Part shown: one piece after another, positions 11,879-23,943 of the stretch
How the letters are laid out: the number at the start of each line of letters is the position of its first letter
How positions within the stretch are numbered: the stretch's first letter is position 1
NCBI GenBank assembly: GCA_011033025.1
Contig: WFMF01000017.1
Location: forward strand, 930,001 to 994,000
Origin: Beroe forskalii
Taxonomy: Eukaryota; Ctenophora; Nuda; Beroida; Beroidae
Length of the DNA: 64,000 nt
Direction of reading: 5' to 3'
Notes under the pieces: generated by a model
What the model was told of the DNA's origin: nothing
Database searches by the model: none
Seen by the model: the letters and a program-made list of their open reading frames with translations, nothing else
Made by a program: the position numbers and the translations under genes

Positions 11879-12723
11879 TCTTATATATAATTTCGTAAGA
11901 GCACGTGAATAATGTATGTCTGTGCTTCCGTACACAATTAAATTTGAGCTTGCCAAGAAAATATCAAGAGAAACGAATGCAAACGGGCGAAAAGAGGTGC
12001 CGTTGCTATGGAGATTGAATATTTGCGCACGTGCAACATAAAGTAGTTCGTAAAGTAGTGTTACTATTACGTTAGTGATTTAAGCTGTCGAGATGTTGCT
12101 ATTAAATGTTGATGTTTTTAAATCCGTAGTTCATGAGGCATGTAGGAATTTTGGACGACAGTTATCGAGTTATCGGACGCTTAGGAAAGTAGGAAGTTAT
12201 TACAAAAAATATCTTAGCAGTAGAGTTCAACCGATGAAATAAATTCGCATCGAACGATGTTCCTACGAGTACGTCTCGGCGTGTTTCAAAATTAATGAGA
12301 AGTTCACGAATTTCGATTCAGAACACTTCACTCAAACGTAAGGGAAAACAAAATTGTTGAACTAAAAAAAACACGACGCGCGCGCATTTTAATATTGCGC
12401 GCAACGCAGAAACTCAGAAACTCTGCGCGCGTCGCAAAGTTATTTCAGATATAGTTACGAACTTACAAGACGAAATGCGCGGCGTAAAATCATGAATTTG
12501 ATTTTGCGCTTAGTCTGAGCGCCCACCAGGCAATGCCTAAAATTAATTTTTAATTTCTTTCCATTTCTTACGCAGCTTTATTCAGTATACGAATGAAGGA
12601 AAAATCATAATTCACGGTAAGACCAGTCAAACAATGCGTTAGTGTTTCCTAATACCTAACCACGAGCGCGTCGCAACTTTCGTCGTTTGCTCCTTTGAAA
12701 TCAACATTCACCGGGCCTGCTAG
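11879..12723 (+). mobile_element. Non-autonomous Helitron, first unit of a two-unit array
   Basis: It begins TCTTATATATAATTTCG after a host A at 11878 and ends in GGGCCTGCTAG (CTAG at 12720-12723). The next unit starts at the very next base. The left arm of the usual terminal hairpin is degraded. The interior has GC-rich GCGCGC patches and GTTGCTATGGAGAT (12002-12015), a diverged X-box. Its first 120 bases match the sister unit at 12724 closely, after which the two differ, so the units are related but not a simple duplication. No protein is encoded. Confidence 0.8.
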
Positions 12724-13341
12724 TCTTATATATAATTTCGTAAGAGCACGTGAATAATGTATGTCTGTGTTCCGTACACAATTAAATTTGAGCTTGCCAA
12801 GAAAATATCAAGGAAAACGAATGCAAACGGGAGAAAGGAGGTGCCGTTGCTATGGAAACCGATTTTTCGCACGTGCAGATTATGATCAGTTCTATGCGAG
12901 TGCTTTCTATTACACAACTACTTTTAAATGCTGTGCTGTAGTTTTTGAAAAATTTTGACGTTTTCTTTATACTTCAAAGTCAAGATCTCAAGATGGAGAA
13001 TGGACATAACTTGAATCACGGAGGATATTTCAATATTGTGAACGAAACAAAATTGTCCAATGTCATTATAAGAATCAGTTGTCAGAATTGAAATCATCTT
13101 GCAATCAAAACGGAACAAAATTCACATAAGCACGACTAAAAGTAACCAACGAAGTTCTATTTTCCAATCTGCTCCTTCATAAAATTTAATACTTGATTAA
13201 TTTGATTTGATAGGAATATTTTGATGCGGTAAAATTAAAAACTATCCAATCAATTAGAATGGAAGTGTTTTAAATTTGCAAGAGGTGCTGCATAGTAGCG
13301 CGGAGTGAGCTGTGTGTTAGCAGGTCCAACGGGCCTGCTAG
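12724..13341 (+). mobile_element. Non-autonomous Helitron, second unit of array
   Basis: The TC start directly abuts the CTAG of the previous unit. It ends with a GCAGGTCCAACGGGCCTGC hairpin and CTAG at 13338-13341, followed by T as expected for A/T insertion. It carries GTTGCTATGGAAAC at 12846-12859, a good RFX X-box match, beside a CACGTG at 12869. The segment TGCTCCTTCATAAA near 13171 recurs in several units of the window. Confidence 0.85.
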
Positions 13342-13633
13342 TATTTTAATAAACTGACACCGGGAATATTTTCAGAAATCTACTCCGTTTTCAATACATA
13401 AATACTTTAATTGATTGTATGAAGTAGTGTTTTTAAGTTTTTAAGATCAGATTCTTTTCATTAAACTATAAACATTTTCAGATATTATCCACAATACTCT
13501 TGGTGGACAATTAGGACTATGAGGACTGATACCAGCCACCCAGTGTAAATAGTCTGGGTCTGAAAGAGCTTTCTAGTGCGACAATGGATTGGAACGAGAT
13601 CCGTCCATCCCGGATTCAGCATATGAGGTATGT
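13342..13633. other. Spacer without recognised feature
   Basis: AT-rich sequence between the Helitron array and the GGGACA repeat. No frame or repeat stands out. Confidence 0.5.
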
Positions 13634-13848
13634 TTTAGATACCTTATTCTTTACTGGGGGTGTCATTGTCCCAATTGTCCCAAACTCGAGAAAAAGTGGG
13701 TTGGGACAGGGACATTTGGGACAAATGGGACAGAGAAAATGATACAAATGGGACTCAAAAATTAGGAAAATTGGGACTGGGAAAATTGAGACAATTGGGA
13801 CAAAGGAAACAGAGATTAATGTGTCTCTAAAAGTGAATTGGGATAGGG
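13634..13848 (-). repeat. TTGGGACAAATGGGACA-type tandem repeat, copy 1
   Basis: Irregular short units of TGGGACA separated by AAAT, AATT or GAAAAT, introduced by TTATTCTTTACTGGGGG and GTCCCAATTGTCCCAAACTCGAG. The same introduction and repeat occur inverted at 37283-37690, so this is a dispersed element carrying its own microsatellite. Here it directly abuts the 3' end of a LINE ORF1 and may be part of that LINE. Confidence 0.65.
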
Positions 13849-14648
13849 TTCAGCTCAAGAACAAGTCCCTTCTGCTTCTCCCTCTCTTCAACTGTTCTGT
13901 CTGGTGACAGGAACACCTTCTTGAACTTGGCAGTGTGGCGCAGGTTCCTAGACTTCCCGATTATGTTCTTTGCAGTCTGGGCACTGGACAAGACCACTCG
14001 AACAGGACGCACCACTGATTCCTTCTTCTTACCAAGCCGAACTGCTTCAAACTTGGGCTTTTCTCCGAGCAGCTGAAACGCCTCACCAACAGAGTCGTTG
14101 AGTGTTCCATCATTCTCCTCTTCAGGCAGTCCAAACACCATGACGTTCCTGCTAGCTCCTCTTCAACTGCCACCTCTTTACTACCCTCTTCAATGCCTCT
14201 GGAGATAAGACAGCACCGGAACTCTGCCCAACTCCACTTGGTCTCAGCCTGAACTACGTCGCTGTAGCTCTAACACTCGTTGATGCTTTCCTTCACGCTG
14301 TCCCTTACCACGTCATCTACCATGAATACCTCTTCACAGATACCTTCCGAATCGCTTCCACCTGAGAATGCTGTGCTTTAACCAGGTTCCTCTGCAGCGA
14401 GATGATCTCGTCCTGAATCCATCAGCTTGAACACGCTGGTTAATGATCCAGTTGTGTTGCCGCTCAATCAGTACCAAGGCGCTCACGAGGTGATTAGCCA
14501 TAACGTCTTTGTTTCCTGCACGCATAACAGTGTCAGTCTTCACATTCTCCACGCGATGAACCTTGAACTTCTCCAACAAGTCGTCGATGAAGGCCCTTCC
14601 ATCACTTTCCACTTCCGAGAACTTGTACTTTTCCGCTGCCGTACACAT
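13827..14648 (-). pseudogene. LINE ORF1-like RNA-binding protein, frameshifted
   Basis: The N-terminal part (14648-14340) reads SEVESDGRAFIDDLLEKF, then a polar helical stretch that looks coiled. The C-terminal part (14141-13827) has VMVFGLPEEE, AVRLGKKKESVVRPVRVVL, NLRHTAKFKKVFLSPD and RTVEEREKQK. This pattern (a YGLPE-like strand, RLGK, RPV.V.F, LR...F..VF..PD.T..ER) is the RRM-like domain of ORF1 proteins of CR1/Jockey-type LINEs, which coat element RNA. At least two frame breaks separate the halves. A related ORF1 lies at 48144-48928. No matching RT follows downstream on this strand. Confidence 0.7.
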
Positions 14649-14736
14649 TTCACAGTGTATTTACGATGTGCACAAAGACAAGCACTGTAGCAATGTTATC
14701 AGATAATTGCAGAGATAAGAGAGGCACAACCAAATG

Positions 14737-15527
14737 AAAAGGATGAAATTAAGAAGGGTCGCAGAGACTTGGATGAAATTAAGAAGGGTCGCAGAGGCTA
14801 GGATGAAATTAAGAAGGGATAAAACTAGGATAAAATTAAGAAGGGTCGCAGAGACTAGGATAAAATTAAGAAGGGTCGCAGAGGCTAGGATGAAATTAAG
14901 AAGGGTCGCAGAGACTAGGATGAAATTAAGAAGGGTGAAATTAAGAGACTAGGATGAAATTAAGAAGGGTCGCAGAGACTAGGATGAAATTAAGAAGGGT
15001 CGCAGAGGCTAGGATGAAATTAAGAAGGGTCGCAGAGACTAGGATGAAATTAAGAAGGGTCGCAGAGACTAGGATGAAATTAAGAAGGGTCGCAGAGACT
15101 AGGATGAAATTAAGAAGGGTCGCAGAGACTAGGATGAAATTAAGAAGGGTCGCAGAGGCTAGGATGAAATTAAGAAGGGTCTAGGATGAAATTAAGGATA
15201 GGAATTAAGAAGGGTCGCAGAGACTAGGATGAAATTAAGAAGGGTCGCAGAGACTAGGATAAAATTAAGAAGGGTCGCAGAGACTAGGATGAAATTAAGA
15301 AGGGTCGCAGAGACTAGGATGAAATTAAGAAGGGTCGCAGAGACTAGGATGAAATTAAGAAGGGTCGCAGAGGCTAGGATGAAATTAAGAAGGGTCGCAG
15401 AGACTAGGATGAAATTAAGAAGGGATGAAATTAAGAAGGGTCGCAGAGACTAGGATAAAATTAAGAAGGGTCGCAGAGACTAGGATGAAATTAAGAAGGG
15501 TCGCAGAGGCTAGGATAAAATTAAGAA
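14737..15527 (+). repeat. 30-bp minisatellite upstream of the LINE ORF1
   Basis: About 26 near-perfect copies of a 30-base unit containing ATGAAATTAAGAAGGGTCGC plus AGAGACTAGG. A few copies are truncated to multiples of three bases or read ATAAAATT or GAGGCTAGG. On the plus strand it translates as repeated MKLRRVAETR, but no start context, terminal domain or flanking coding supports a protein. It lies less than 100 bp upstream of the ORF1 start on the minus strand, the position of promoter monomers in some LINEs. Confidence 0.9.
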
Positions 15528-16176
15528 GATCAGCAAGGTTCCTGCCGAGAAATGCAGTTAGCGGAGAGTAGATTGTAGAATGAAGCAGATTTAGACTGTG
15601 CCTGGATTACCGAGTATTTAGCCTGACTATGAATTGACATTGCAAACCCTGGCTATGAATTGACATTGCAAACCCTGGGGTTTAGAATGGCACATTGTTT
15701 GGTCTGACATCACGAGATATACGAATTATATTCTAAGTCACAGGACACCCACAGAACACCCGAGCCTAAAGTATTAAAGTAAGCAAAATTTATGGCTCAC
15801 AACGCGAATCTCATAAATATTGAACAAGAATTGCGCCTGCCGGCACATTTCTTGTGCCCGTTGTTCCTGTATGCAGGCGCTTAATTTCCTGTTCCCCGGG
15901 GCTGGTATAAAAACACGCCATCATTTGCAATCGTCGCCATTGTCCGTCTTATTAACTGACATGCAGACTGAAGAGTTGACGATAAAACACTACTATTGTG
16001 TCACATCGCAATACCAAAGGGCAAAGTACCAACATCATTGAATCAATTTTCTAAATATTTCATTCATAAGTATAGACTGAAAACAATAATCGTGCTCGTT
16101 TTCTCTAACATCGGTGAGCGCTTAAATTTCATGAAACAATAAAGTTCGTACGTGATCATAAATCGCACGTGCATTT

Positions 16177-16240
16177 TATTGCGCGCGCAACACCTGCCAT
16201 GTTCTGTTTGCGCGCAACACCTGCCATGTTCTGTTTGCGC
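16177..16240 (+). repeat. Short tandem duplication with CpG-rich unit
   Basis: Two direct copies of a 27-base unit, GCGCGCAACACCTGCCATG plus TTCTGTTT, followed by a partial third. It lies next to CACGTGCATTTTATTGCGCG, which resembles the interior of the Helitron units. Confidence 0.6.
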
Positions 16241-16924
16241 GCGTACCCATTCATTCTTGGTTGTTTCCTTTTGAGTTTTTTTTTGCGACATCTCGTGCTC
16301 ACATCAAGCGTTGCACATTATCAAGCGTTTCCATTGATAAAAATAATTATATCATACGAAATCGCATTATTTTTTGTCCTTGCAAGTTTCTGCAGTTTGA
16401 GTTTTTGTTGCTCACAGTCAGAGCTCACTTTAAAATAAAAGGCAAAAGCTTGATCGAGTATTTCTCATGGTGACTATTGATATTCAGCCAAATGCAATGT
16501 ACTTCCTGGGCGTCGAAATTTGTGATTTTATTAAGATCAACTGTGCCAACTTGCAGATAAAGAGAAGGATCACTAACCAAGATTGAAGATTCAGATATCG
16601 TCAATTCATCAGGTGCCGGGAAATTAAAGAATAGCGATGTTTTTGAAAAATAATCAATTACCAAGTTTCAACATTAGGATGGACAGAGCATTGAACCGGA
16701 ATACTTGTAAGCTAGCGGCTGCAGTGCACACTGAACAGTATGCCACTACACCAAGCTATATTGGCGCGAGTGATATTATAAAGGAGCAGTTGATCGAAAA
16801 ATTGACATACATACCACACGCACGCATACGTACAACTACATACGACCAACGTCGGTCGCGCGCAGCACACCACCTATTTCAGATTCAACAGTACGCGTAA
16901 AGGTAGTATACACACAACCCCCCA

Positions 16925-16990
16925 AAACACGATCTCTGCTAACCTATTCTCAATGCCTTTTTGTAAAACAAAAAAGCGATTGGGAACAGG
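16925..16990 (+). repeat. Dispersed repeat, copy 1 (partner at 46566-46632)
   Basis: CACGATCTCTGCTAACC, TCAATGCC and TTTTGTAAAACAAAAA occur in the same order and spacing at 46566-46632. Both are preceded some 100-150 bases upstream by AAAGGAGCA. Probably an old interspersed element. Confidence 0.5.
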
Positions 16991-18333
16991 AAAAAATTAT
17001 AGAAATGACATAAGCAAACGTTTTTGAACGTATGAAATTGAAATATGATCAATTGCGTTTTTTAAAGTTTGGAAGTGTCCTCTGTGATTTCGAACACTAT
17101 AAGTCATGATGCAACTTTTTGTTACTGGGGGTAGGGGTGCAACGTTACAAAATTACGAAATATTAACATAGGCTTTGAAAATGAATGAAAAAATAGTGCA
17201 AATTTTACGATTGCTAATTAACAATGAGGACACAGTAGATAAAACGAACTTATTTATGGTTTAAGAACATACTAAAGTTTCGATTCGGAGGAAAGATTGG
17301 TAATAAAAGAATAAATTTGAATCCAAGCTCTTGAAATTAAAATTGTCCTCATTTTTATAACCCACTTTTTTAAGACCCACTTTAAACGTAAGTAAATACG
17401 AATTCCTTCGTCCGTCAAATTTTCGCAGCAAATCATCGAATTTCTTTCTCGAAAAAAAAATGTCGCCTTTTTCACAATGGAACAAAATGTTAAACTCTTA
17501 CCTTTCCTCAACTCCTACAACAGTGATAAGAGTTGATAATATTCTGTCGTAAACTTTTTACCGAACTCAAAAATTCCATCAAAAGCGTAAATTATGACTT
17601 TAAACAGTTGCAACGTTTCCAAAATACTGAATTACGAATTTGCAGATTCTTCGTCAAAATGCACGTGCAGTTTTGCGCGCGCTACATCATTTAGCCATAG
17701 CAACGCGCGCAAATGGTGAATGAAGCTTATATCTCGGTCTTGTTTTTCGTGACCCTTTTTCCTTTGAGCATTAATTACGGGAAATCTAAAGCCTAAATTC
17801 AAAATAAAAAATACCGGTCTTAGGAAGACACCTTTTTTCTACCACCCTGCAAAAAATCGCGGGTTTTCAACTCCTAGTGTGTCAGATTTTCTGGGAGAGC
17901 TGAGGTTCCTATTATAACTACCTCTCTCGATTATATTAAAGATATCTCGTTAATACTAAATTTCTATTTCTTATTTCTATAGCAGATGCTCATCTCGGCG
18001 TCTCAAATGAGAAATAAAGTCGTCAAAAATCAAAATCATGTCTAATGCGAACAGTGCTTATGACAGTCGTTATAACGATTACACCTTATATGTTCAAAGT
18101 GTGTGAGAAGGCATTTAATATCGGTTTATTCATTGACTTCATAGAGGAATCCAGGTATTCATGGATTACATCAAAGTAATGTGACGATGTGTATTACGAA
18201 ATATTCAACTAGCTGAAACCGCACTGTTTTTCGTTCAGGAAAAACTGCTTCCATGATGGAGACAACCACAAATACTTAATTAATAAACTGAATAATAAAA
18301 CAACAGAATTCTGAGAACAATGTTATTGTATTA

Positions 18334-18798
<465 letters not shown>

Positions 18799-18889
18799 TT
18801 AAAACACACGGATATCGTTAGAAAGGAATCTGGCGCATTTAAAAGGGATGTACCGTGAATAGCTGCTATTAAAGTATTAAAGCACTCAC

Positions 18890-18970
18890 ATTTGTTTTCT
18901 ATGAAATGATGCAGAATACAGGACTTTCCCACTCCAGCACTGCCGATGATCAGAAACTTGAACAGGTAAT
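18890..18970 (-). CDS. Rab4-like small GTPase, P-loop exon
   Basis: The exon encodes YLFKFLIIGSAGVGKSCILH followed by HFIENK, containing the GxxxxGKS P-loop that binds nucleotide phosphate. Acceptor TTATTTTCAG and donor GTGAGT flank it. The phase-1 donor matches the acceptor of the exon at 18522-18662, 227 bases downstream. Human Rab4 has a very similar block here (FLFKFLVIG, then GKSCLLHQFIE). The first coding exon, expected to end in a split Asp or Tyr codon, was not identified upstream. Intact splice sites and an unbroken frame argue for a real gene rather than a processed pseudogene. Confidence 0.82.
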
Positions 18971-19439
18971 CTGAAAATAAGTGCGTCATTTCTTCTAACT
19001 CGGTGAAATAATTTGCATTTACCTTCATTGCATACATTTCAAATTTGGGCGTTGACTTTCGATTTACTTTTGAAAAATAGGGTTGCGAGTTACGTCGCGC
19101 GCGCAGTGTTCGTTTATCGAAATAATTGGGGTCCGCGCGCTGAGAGCCCAATTTTAAAGCCGTTTGCGAAGACCTTTTTCCAACACTTTCGGAACAAGTT
19201 TCGTCACACAGCTGGAACTTGAAATGTGTCAAGATGGATGACGTAAATCTGACGTTACAGGTAGGGTTAATAGCAGGAGCGAATGGAGAGTTACCGTTGT
19301 AAAATTGAAATGGTTGAGTGTATGTTTTCATGGAATGGTTCTCAGAAGGATTGATACTTGGCAATTAGTTTTTGATGACTTCAGATAAATAACAGGATAA
19401 AAGCAGGAATCAATGCTGAAGCTTTCAGGCAAATCAGGT
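18971..19439. other. Presumed Rab4-like first intron or upstream region
   Basis: No further exon was recognised. A GCGCGC-rich patch at about 19096-19142 resembles those in Helitron units. Confidence 0.4.
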
Positions 19440-19975
19440 TACGAAAAAGAAACATCACCTTTCAGCCCATCAGGGAAAAGATTGAATGAAATATCGGAAA
19501 TCGGCGATTTGAACTCATGAGATGACTTGCCCCAAGATCCTCTTACTGACACCAGCACACTCTTCAAAAGTGCAAATGATAGTTTTGTTCGCATTGTGCT
19601 GATAACATCACGATATTCTTCATTAGTTTTCTGTGCTACAAGCTCTGCAATCCTCTTGTGAAAAGCCATGCCTCCTGACGTACTGTACACAAGTGGTGTG
19701 AAGCTACACTTCTCCACTTGGATGACTCGCTGCTCATACTCCCTCATGCTGGGTGTATACTGACTTGATGTCCCGATCCTTGTAGGAGTCTGCATTGGGA
19801 TGGAAGATCCTGACATCGAACATTGTCTCCTGGAAAGGTCCCCATAACCCTCCAGCAGAGATGTCGAGATGGGCCCTCTCCTCCACATTCCCTGGGATTG
19901 TCTCTAGAAGAGTCAATAGGGGTCAGGTCAGGCTCGGTCTTAATGTTCTGACAGACTTCTCTTAGAAACGCAACA
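19440..19975 (-). pseudogene. 3'-terminal fragment of the PHD/RT/RLE retroelement (third copy)
   Basis: It matches 5093-5645 of copy B but is more diverged, so it is an older or different subfamily insertion. The best frame (19749-19439) reads REYEQRVIQVEKCSFTPLVY, STSGGMAFHKRIAELVAQK and RTKLSFALLKSVLVSVRGSW. Upstream, in other frames, are FLREVCQNIKTEPDLTPI and RHL, the counterparts of the nuclease-like tail. The RT and PHD parts are absent: a 5' truncation typical of target-primed insertion. It lies 470 bases from the Rab4-like P-loop exon, in the same orientation. Confidence 0.75.
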
Positions 19976-20132
19976 TTTTATCACACTGCATAATCTCGAA
20001 AGTACCATTTTTTCACTGCCAATGTGCGATTGAGTAAATTCGATGTGGATGAGACTGCGCCATGCCTAATAAGTTTTATGGGAAATGGAAAACAATGCAA
20101 CACAGTCAATATTGAGATATATTATACAATCA

Positions 20133-21070
20133 CTGGCAGGCCCGTTGAACCTGCTAACACACAGCTAACTCGACGCTACTACGCAGCACCTCTTTCGCAA
20201 ATTTTAAACACTACAATTCAAATTGATTGGACAGTTTTTAATTTTACCGCATCAAAATATTCCTATCAGATCAAATATATAAAATATTAAATTTTATGAA
20301 GGAGCATATTTAATAAAACTGCTGTCTTTCATTGAAAGTAACAATTATGATTCAAGCCAAATAACTACTCCACAATATCAACTGACAGTTTCGATTCATA
20401 ACTTTAAGATTGACTTTATGAAAAGCTATGAATCATCTTCAGGATCTCCGAGGAGCAGCCTCAACACATCCTCAGTTAATTAATTTAATATGTGTTGTGT
20501 TGTAAGTTTAAAAGTTTATGAAGGAGCAGATTGGAAAATAGAAATTCGTTGGTCACTCTTAGTCGTGCTAAACCATGTGAATTTTGTTCCGTTTTGATTC
20601 CAACATGATTTCAATTCTTCAGTACCTGCTTCAGCTATATTCGACTCGATTAGATTGAACGCTTTTGTAAACTTTGAATTGCTCTTAACGGTAAATTTTT
20701 GAACCACAATTACTAAGTTGTTATCATTATTGATCATCGAGAAACCCTGCCACAGTTTTATGAAAACTATCTACCTGAAATATCCTCTGTTATTCAAGAT
20801 AGTTCCATTCTCCATGAAAAGTAATGAAAACGTCAAATTTTCAAAAACTACGTCAGCACAGCATTTAACAGTAGTAGCGTAATGGAAAGCTCTCGCATAG
20901 CACTGATTATAATCTGCACATGTGCAAAAATTGGTTTCCATAGTAACGGCGCCTCATTTCTCGCTTTTGCATTCGTTTCTCTTGATATTTTCTTGGCAAG
21001 CTCAATTTTTAATTGTGTACGGCGGCACATACAAACATTATTCACGTGTGACTTTACTTTATATATAAGA
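20133..21070 (-). mobile_element. Helitron unit 1 of a three-unit minus-strand array
   Basis: Read on the minus strand it begins TCTTATATATAAAGTAAAG at 21070 and ends at a hairpin, GCAGGCCCGTTGAACCTGC on the plus strand, with terminus CCAG in place of CTAG (20133-20136). It contains an inverted X-box (GTTTCCATAGTAAC, 20934-20947) and two copies of TTTATGAAGGAGCA (about 20294 and 20515). The repeated interior suggests internal duplication. Its 5' end touches the next unit at 21071 with no intervening base. Confidence 0.75.
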
Positions 21071-21273
21071 CTAGCAGGCCCGTTGGGCCTGCAAATACGC
21101 AGCACCTCGTTCGCAAATTTTCAAATTAATAATTAATTGAATACTTTTTACTGCATCAAAAATTCCAATAAGATCAAAAGTTATGGAGCAACATACTCTA
21201 AGCATCATTTAAAAGAAATGAACGCGCGCAATGCATCTGCTGGTGTAACCTGAACCATAGCAACGCGCGCATA

Positions 21274-23408
21274 CCTTATTACATGAAATTAAGAAAGCAG
21301 TTTATTAAGAAACTGGACAAAAAAGTTTCTTAATAAACTGCTACTTAATTTCACGTTTCTTTAATTTTAGTAGATTAATTTTATGTACCTTAATTTCGTG
21401 ACTCTTAATTTAATGTAATATTATTTTTACATTAATATTTAAAAAAATTCGTATTTCGAAAGCCATAAAAGATTCAAAAGACACCTCAGTTGACTTACTC
21501 TTAGATCCTTTTTCCGGGTTGAGCACGTAATATGATAATTTGACAAACTTATATGATTGATTGAAAACCCTTGTGAGGGCACCGCTAAGGGCTTTTAAAT
21601 ATATGATATTATATTGTACTTTACATTCAAAAAATATATGGATATACTATAATCACTTTATTATAAACGTTAAATAGAAATATGGAAAGTAAAACTTCAA
21701 GTCAAGCTATATATGCCATCTTCGGCTCACCATCTTTATTATGGTGACATTATGTCAAAATCACTTGTTATGATTTGAACTCGCTATTCATTCTCAAATC
21801 TAACATACCCCCATGACACTCGTTACTATAATTAGAGATCTTTATGTTGATAATCTGGATAAGTATCATACGTGATATTAGCACATTTAAGGTTTGAGCG
21901 CGACACTTTTATCAATTTAATTGATGACGTTCGCACGCGTTGGCAGTTAAGATGGTAATGAATGTGAGATAAGTAGCTGCAGATATGCGCTGTGCTATGA
22001 ATGCCTCACTATGTGCTTATGTGCTGTTTAGATCGTGTATTTCGGGCCGATTTTCTCAACCCGTTGATTTTGTGTAAAAAAGAAACTGTGGCCATTCCTC
22101 ATTGTCAGCATCGCCATATTGATTCATGAGTAACATTCTTTTTGATAGCTGATTTGTATAACGATAGTGATGATTTATTTTCGACCGTTAGAACTGACTG
22201 ATTTTCGTCACTGAGGGTGAGCAGTGGCCCTTTATTGAAGACAGATGATATGAAAGGTACACCATTATATACAGTTAGCCAGTCTAAGCAATCATGATGA
22301 GTTTCCCCAACTTTTGGGATGTTGTCTGGGATTGTTTTCACTATGGACGATGGCAGTAGGTTCGGGAAATGTAAGACTTTATGCATGAAGAGGAGAGTAT
22401 TTTGTACAATAATTCCGTGCACTGTTAAGATTTCGAACTCTTTGAAGTAATTTTTGTATGGGTTGGTGTTTCACCTTCATTGAAAAAGTATTTGACAAAA
22501 CCAGGCATGACGGCCCGCATTCCTCGCTTTTGTTTGATAAACAAAGATTGAATATGTGTCTTGGCAGCAAATCCCCAGATTAATGAGCAGTAATTTAGAT
22601 GAGATTGGACAAAAGAATGGAAAATTTGAAGACGTATTCCGACTGGTAATCGGTGTTTAATCCTGAACATTATCCCCAGGTACCTTGACATTTTCATGTT
22701 AACTGCCGCAATGTGATGGGACCAGTTTAATTTGTCATCCATTATGACCCCCAGGAAACGGCATTCGCTTTTACGTTCTATATTTACACTGTTTATCTTC
22801 AATTCAATATTTGATAGGTCTAATCGTTGCCGTGCGAAGATCATGCACTTAGTTTTCTTCAGATTTAGAGCCAAACCATTGAAACCGACCCATGTTACGA
22901 GGATTTTACTTAGTGAATTTACATTTTGCATCACTTCGTAGGCTATTTCCAGTTATGATGATATTAGCATCGTCGGCGTATAGTATGAACCGGGCAATTT
23001 GAGAAATATGTGGTAGATCATTAATGTAGATTATAAACAAGAGAGGGCCTAGTATGCTACCTTGAGGTACCCCGTAGATAATGGGCTTAGTCGAGGATTG
23101 AGAGTTGTTAACTGATACGAATTGCTCTCTATTGTGGAGATATGACTTAAACCAATTGTATGTCATTCCTCGTATTCCATAAAGCAGTTTCATTGAAATT
23201 TTATTATATTATTGCTTAATAGCTCGTGTGAGGAAAAATTCTGAGTAACAAATATTCTTATTCTATGGAGCTATAAAAGTTTCTTAATTCATTCCAGACC
23301 CAAAAAAGTTTCTTAATTAATTTTCAGCCTTAAAAAAGTTTCTTAATTTGCTGCTTTCTTATTTTCCTGACGATTAATTAGTTGCTTACTAAATTTGTTA
23401 CAATAAGG
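21274..23408. mobile_element. TA-flanked insertion inside a Helitron unit, carrying a LINE fragment
   Basis: TA lies at both ends (21272-21273, 23409-23410). The termini are CCTTATTACATGAAATTAAG on the left and, inverted, CCTTATTGTAACAAATTTAG on the right: an imperfect terminal inverted repeat. A hairpin at 21298-21341 has arms GCAGTTTATTAAGAAACT. The right end has three spaced AAGTTTCTTAAT motifs. Most of the interior is an old LINE reverse transcriptase fragment (22105-23193), probably a secondary insertion. The TA target suggests a Tc1/mariner-type mover, but no transposase is visible. Confidence 0.6.
22105..23193 (-). pseudogene. LINE reverse transcriptase fragment
   Basis: The first frame (23193-22906) reads RGMTYNWFKSYLHNREQFV, YGVPQGSILGPLLFIIYIND and FILYADDANIIITG: RT motifs B and C with the YADD catalytic pair. 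After a shift, 22934-22425 gives GLALNLKKTKCMIF, FLGVIMDDKLNWSHHI and LPVGIRLQIFHSFVQSHLNY (thumb region). A second shift leads to 22422-22105, with VPFISSVFNKG. It is 5'-truncated: motif A and the endonuclease are missing. The motifs fit the Jockey/CR1 group. Two frame breaks make it a pseudogene. Confidence 0.85.
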
Positions 23409-23517
23409 TATATCCATATAATAATACTGCACGTGGGCGCCCTAAAATATGTCCAAAAACGTGATAGTCCACAAAAGGACGAAAAACGCCACAGAGTTTG
23501 GTAAATTATATTAGAGA

Positions 23518-23820
23518 CTAGCAGGCCCGTTGGGCCTGTTAATACACAGCTCACTCGGTGCTGCTACGCAGCACCTCGTTCGCAAATTTCAAATCAACTG
23601 AATACTTTTTACCGCATCAAAAAATTCCAATCACATCAAAAGTTACGCAGCAGCGTATTCAAAACAGCATTGAACAGAAATGAATGCGCGCGCAATATGT
23701 AACCATAGCAACGCGCGCACATATATCCATACTGCATGTGCACACTTCAAAATGTGTCTACAAAAGGACTAAAAACGTGACGGAGTACATAATACAGAGG
23801 TTGCGAAATTATATTAGAGA
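23518..23820 (-). mobile_element. Helitron unit 3 of array
   Basis: A compact 303-base unit with plus-strand ends CTAGCAGGCCCGTTGGGCC and ATTATATTAGAGA, and T following as expected. It contains GTAACCATAGCAAC (23699-23712), an exact X-box consensus, followed by GCGCGC. It is closely similar to 23944-24254 and 24753-25059. Confidence 0.85.
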
Positions 23821-23943
23821 TGATGTTTCTAGATGTATTATTTACTATTATGTTTGATTCTTAACTAATAATCATAGGGGAGATACATTGAAATTCTCAA
23901 TAATTGTGTATCAAGTGTGTAAGTGTGACAAATTATATTGTGA

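Larger units (their letters stand above)
21071..23517 (-). mobile_element. Helitron unit 2 of array, split by a 2.1-kb insertion
   Basis: On the plus strand it opens CTAGCAGGCCCGTTGGGCC and closes ATTATATTAGAGA, which is the Helitron 5' end TCTCTAATATAAT on the minus strand. Its outer 200 and 109 bases match units 23518-23820 and 23944-24254, but between 21274 and 23408 lies foreign DNA bounded by TA. Removing that DNA gives the continuous GCGCATATATCC of the sister units. Confidence 0.8.

Noticed and set aside
14734-15453. Repeated MKLRRVAETR polypeptide frames
   Set aside because: A by-product of a 30-bp tandem array; no start context, no terminal domain, and the array is broken by small units.
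14737-15527. CRISPR array
   Set aside because: The repeats are contiguous with no unique spacers and the genome is eukaryotic.
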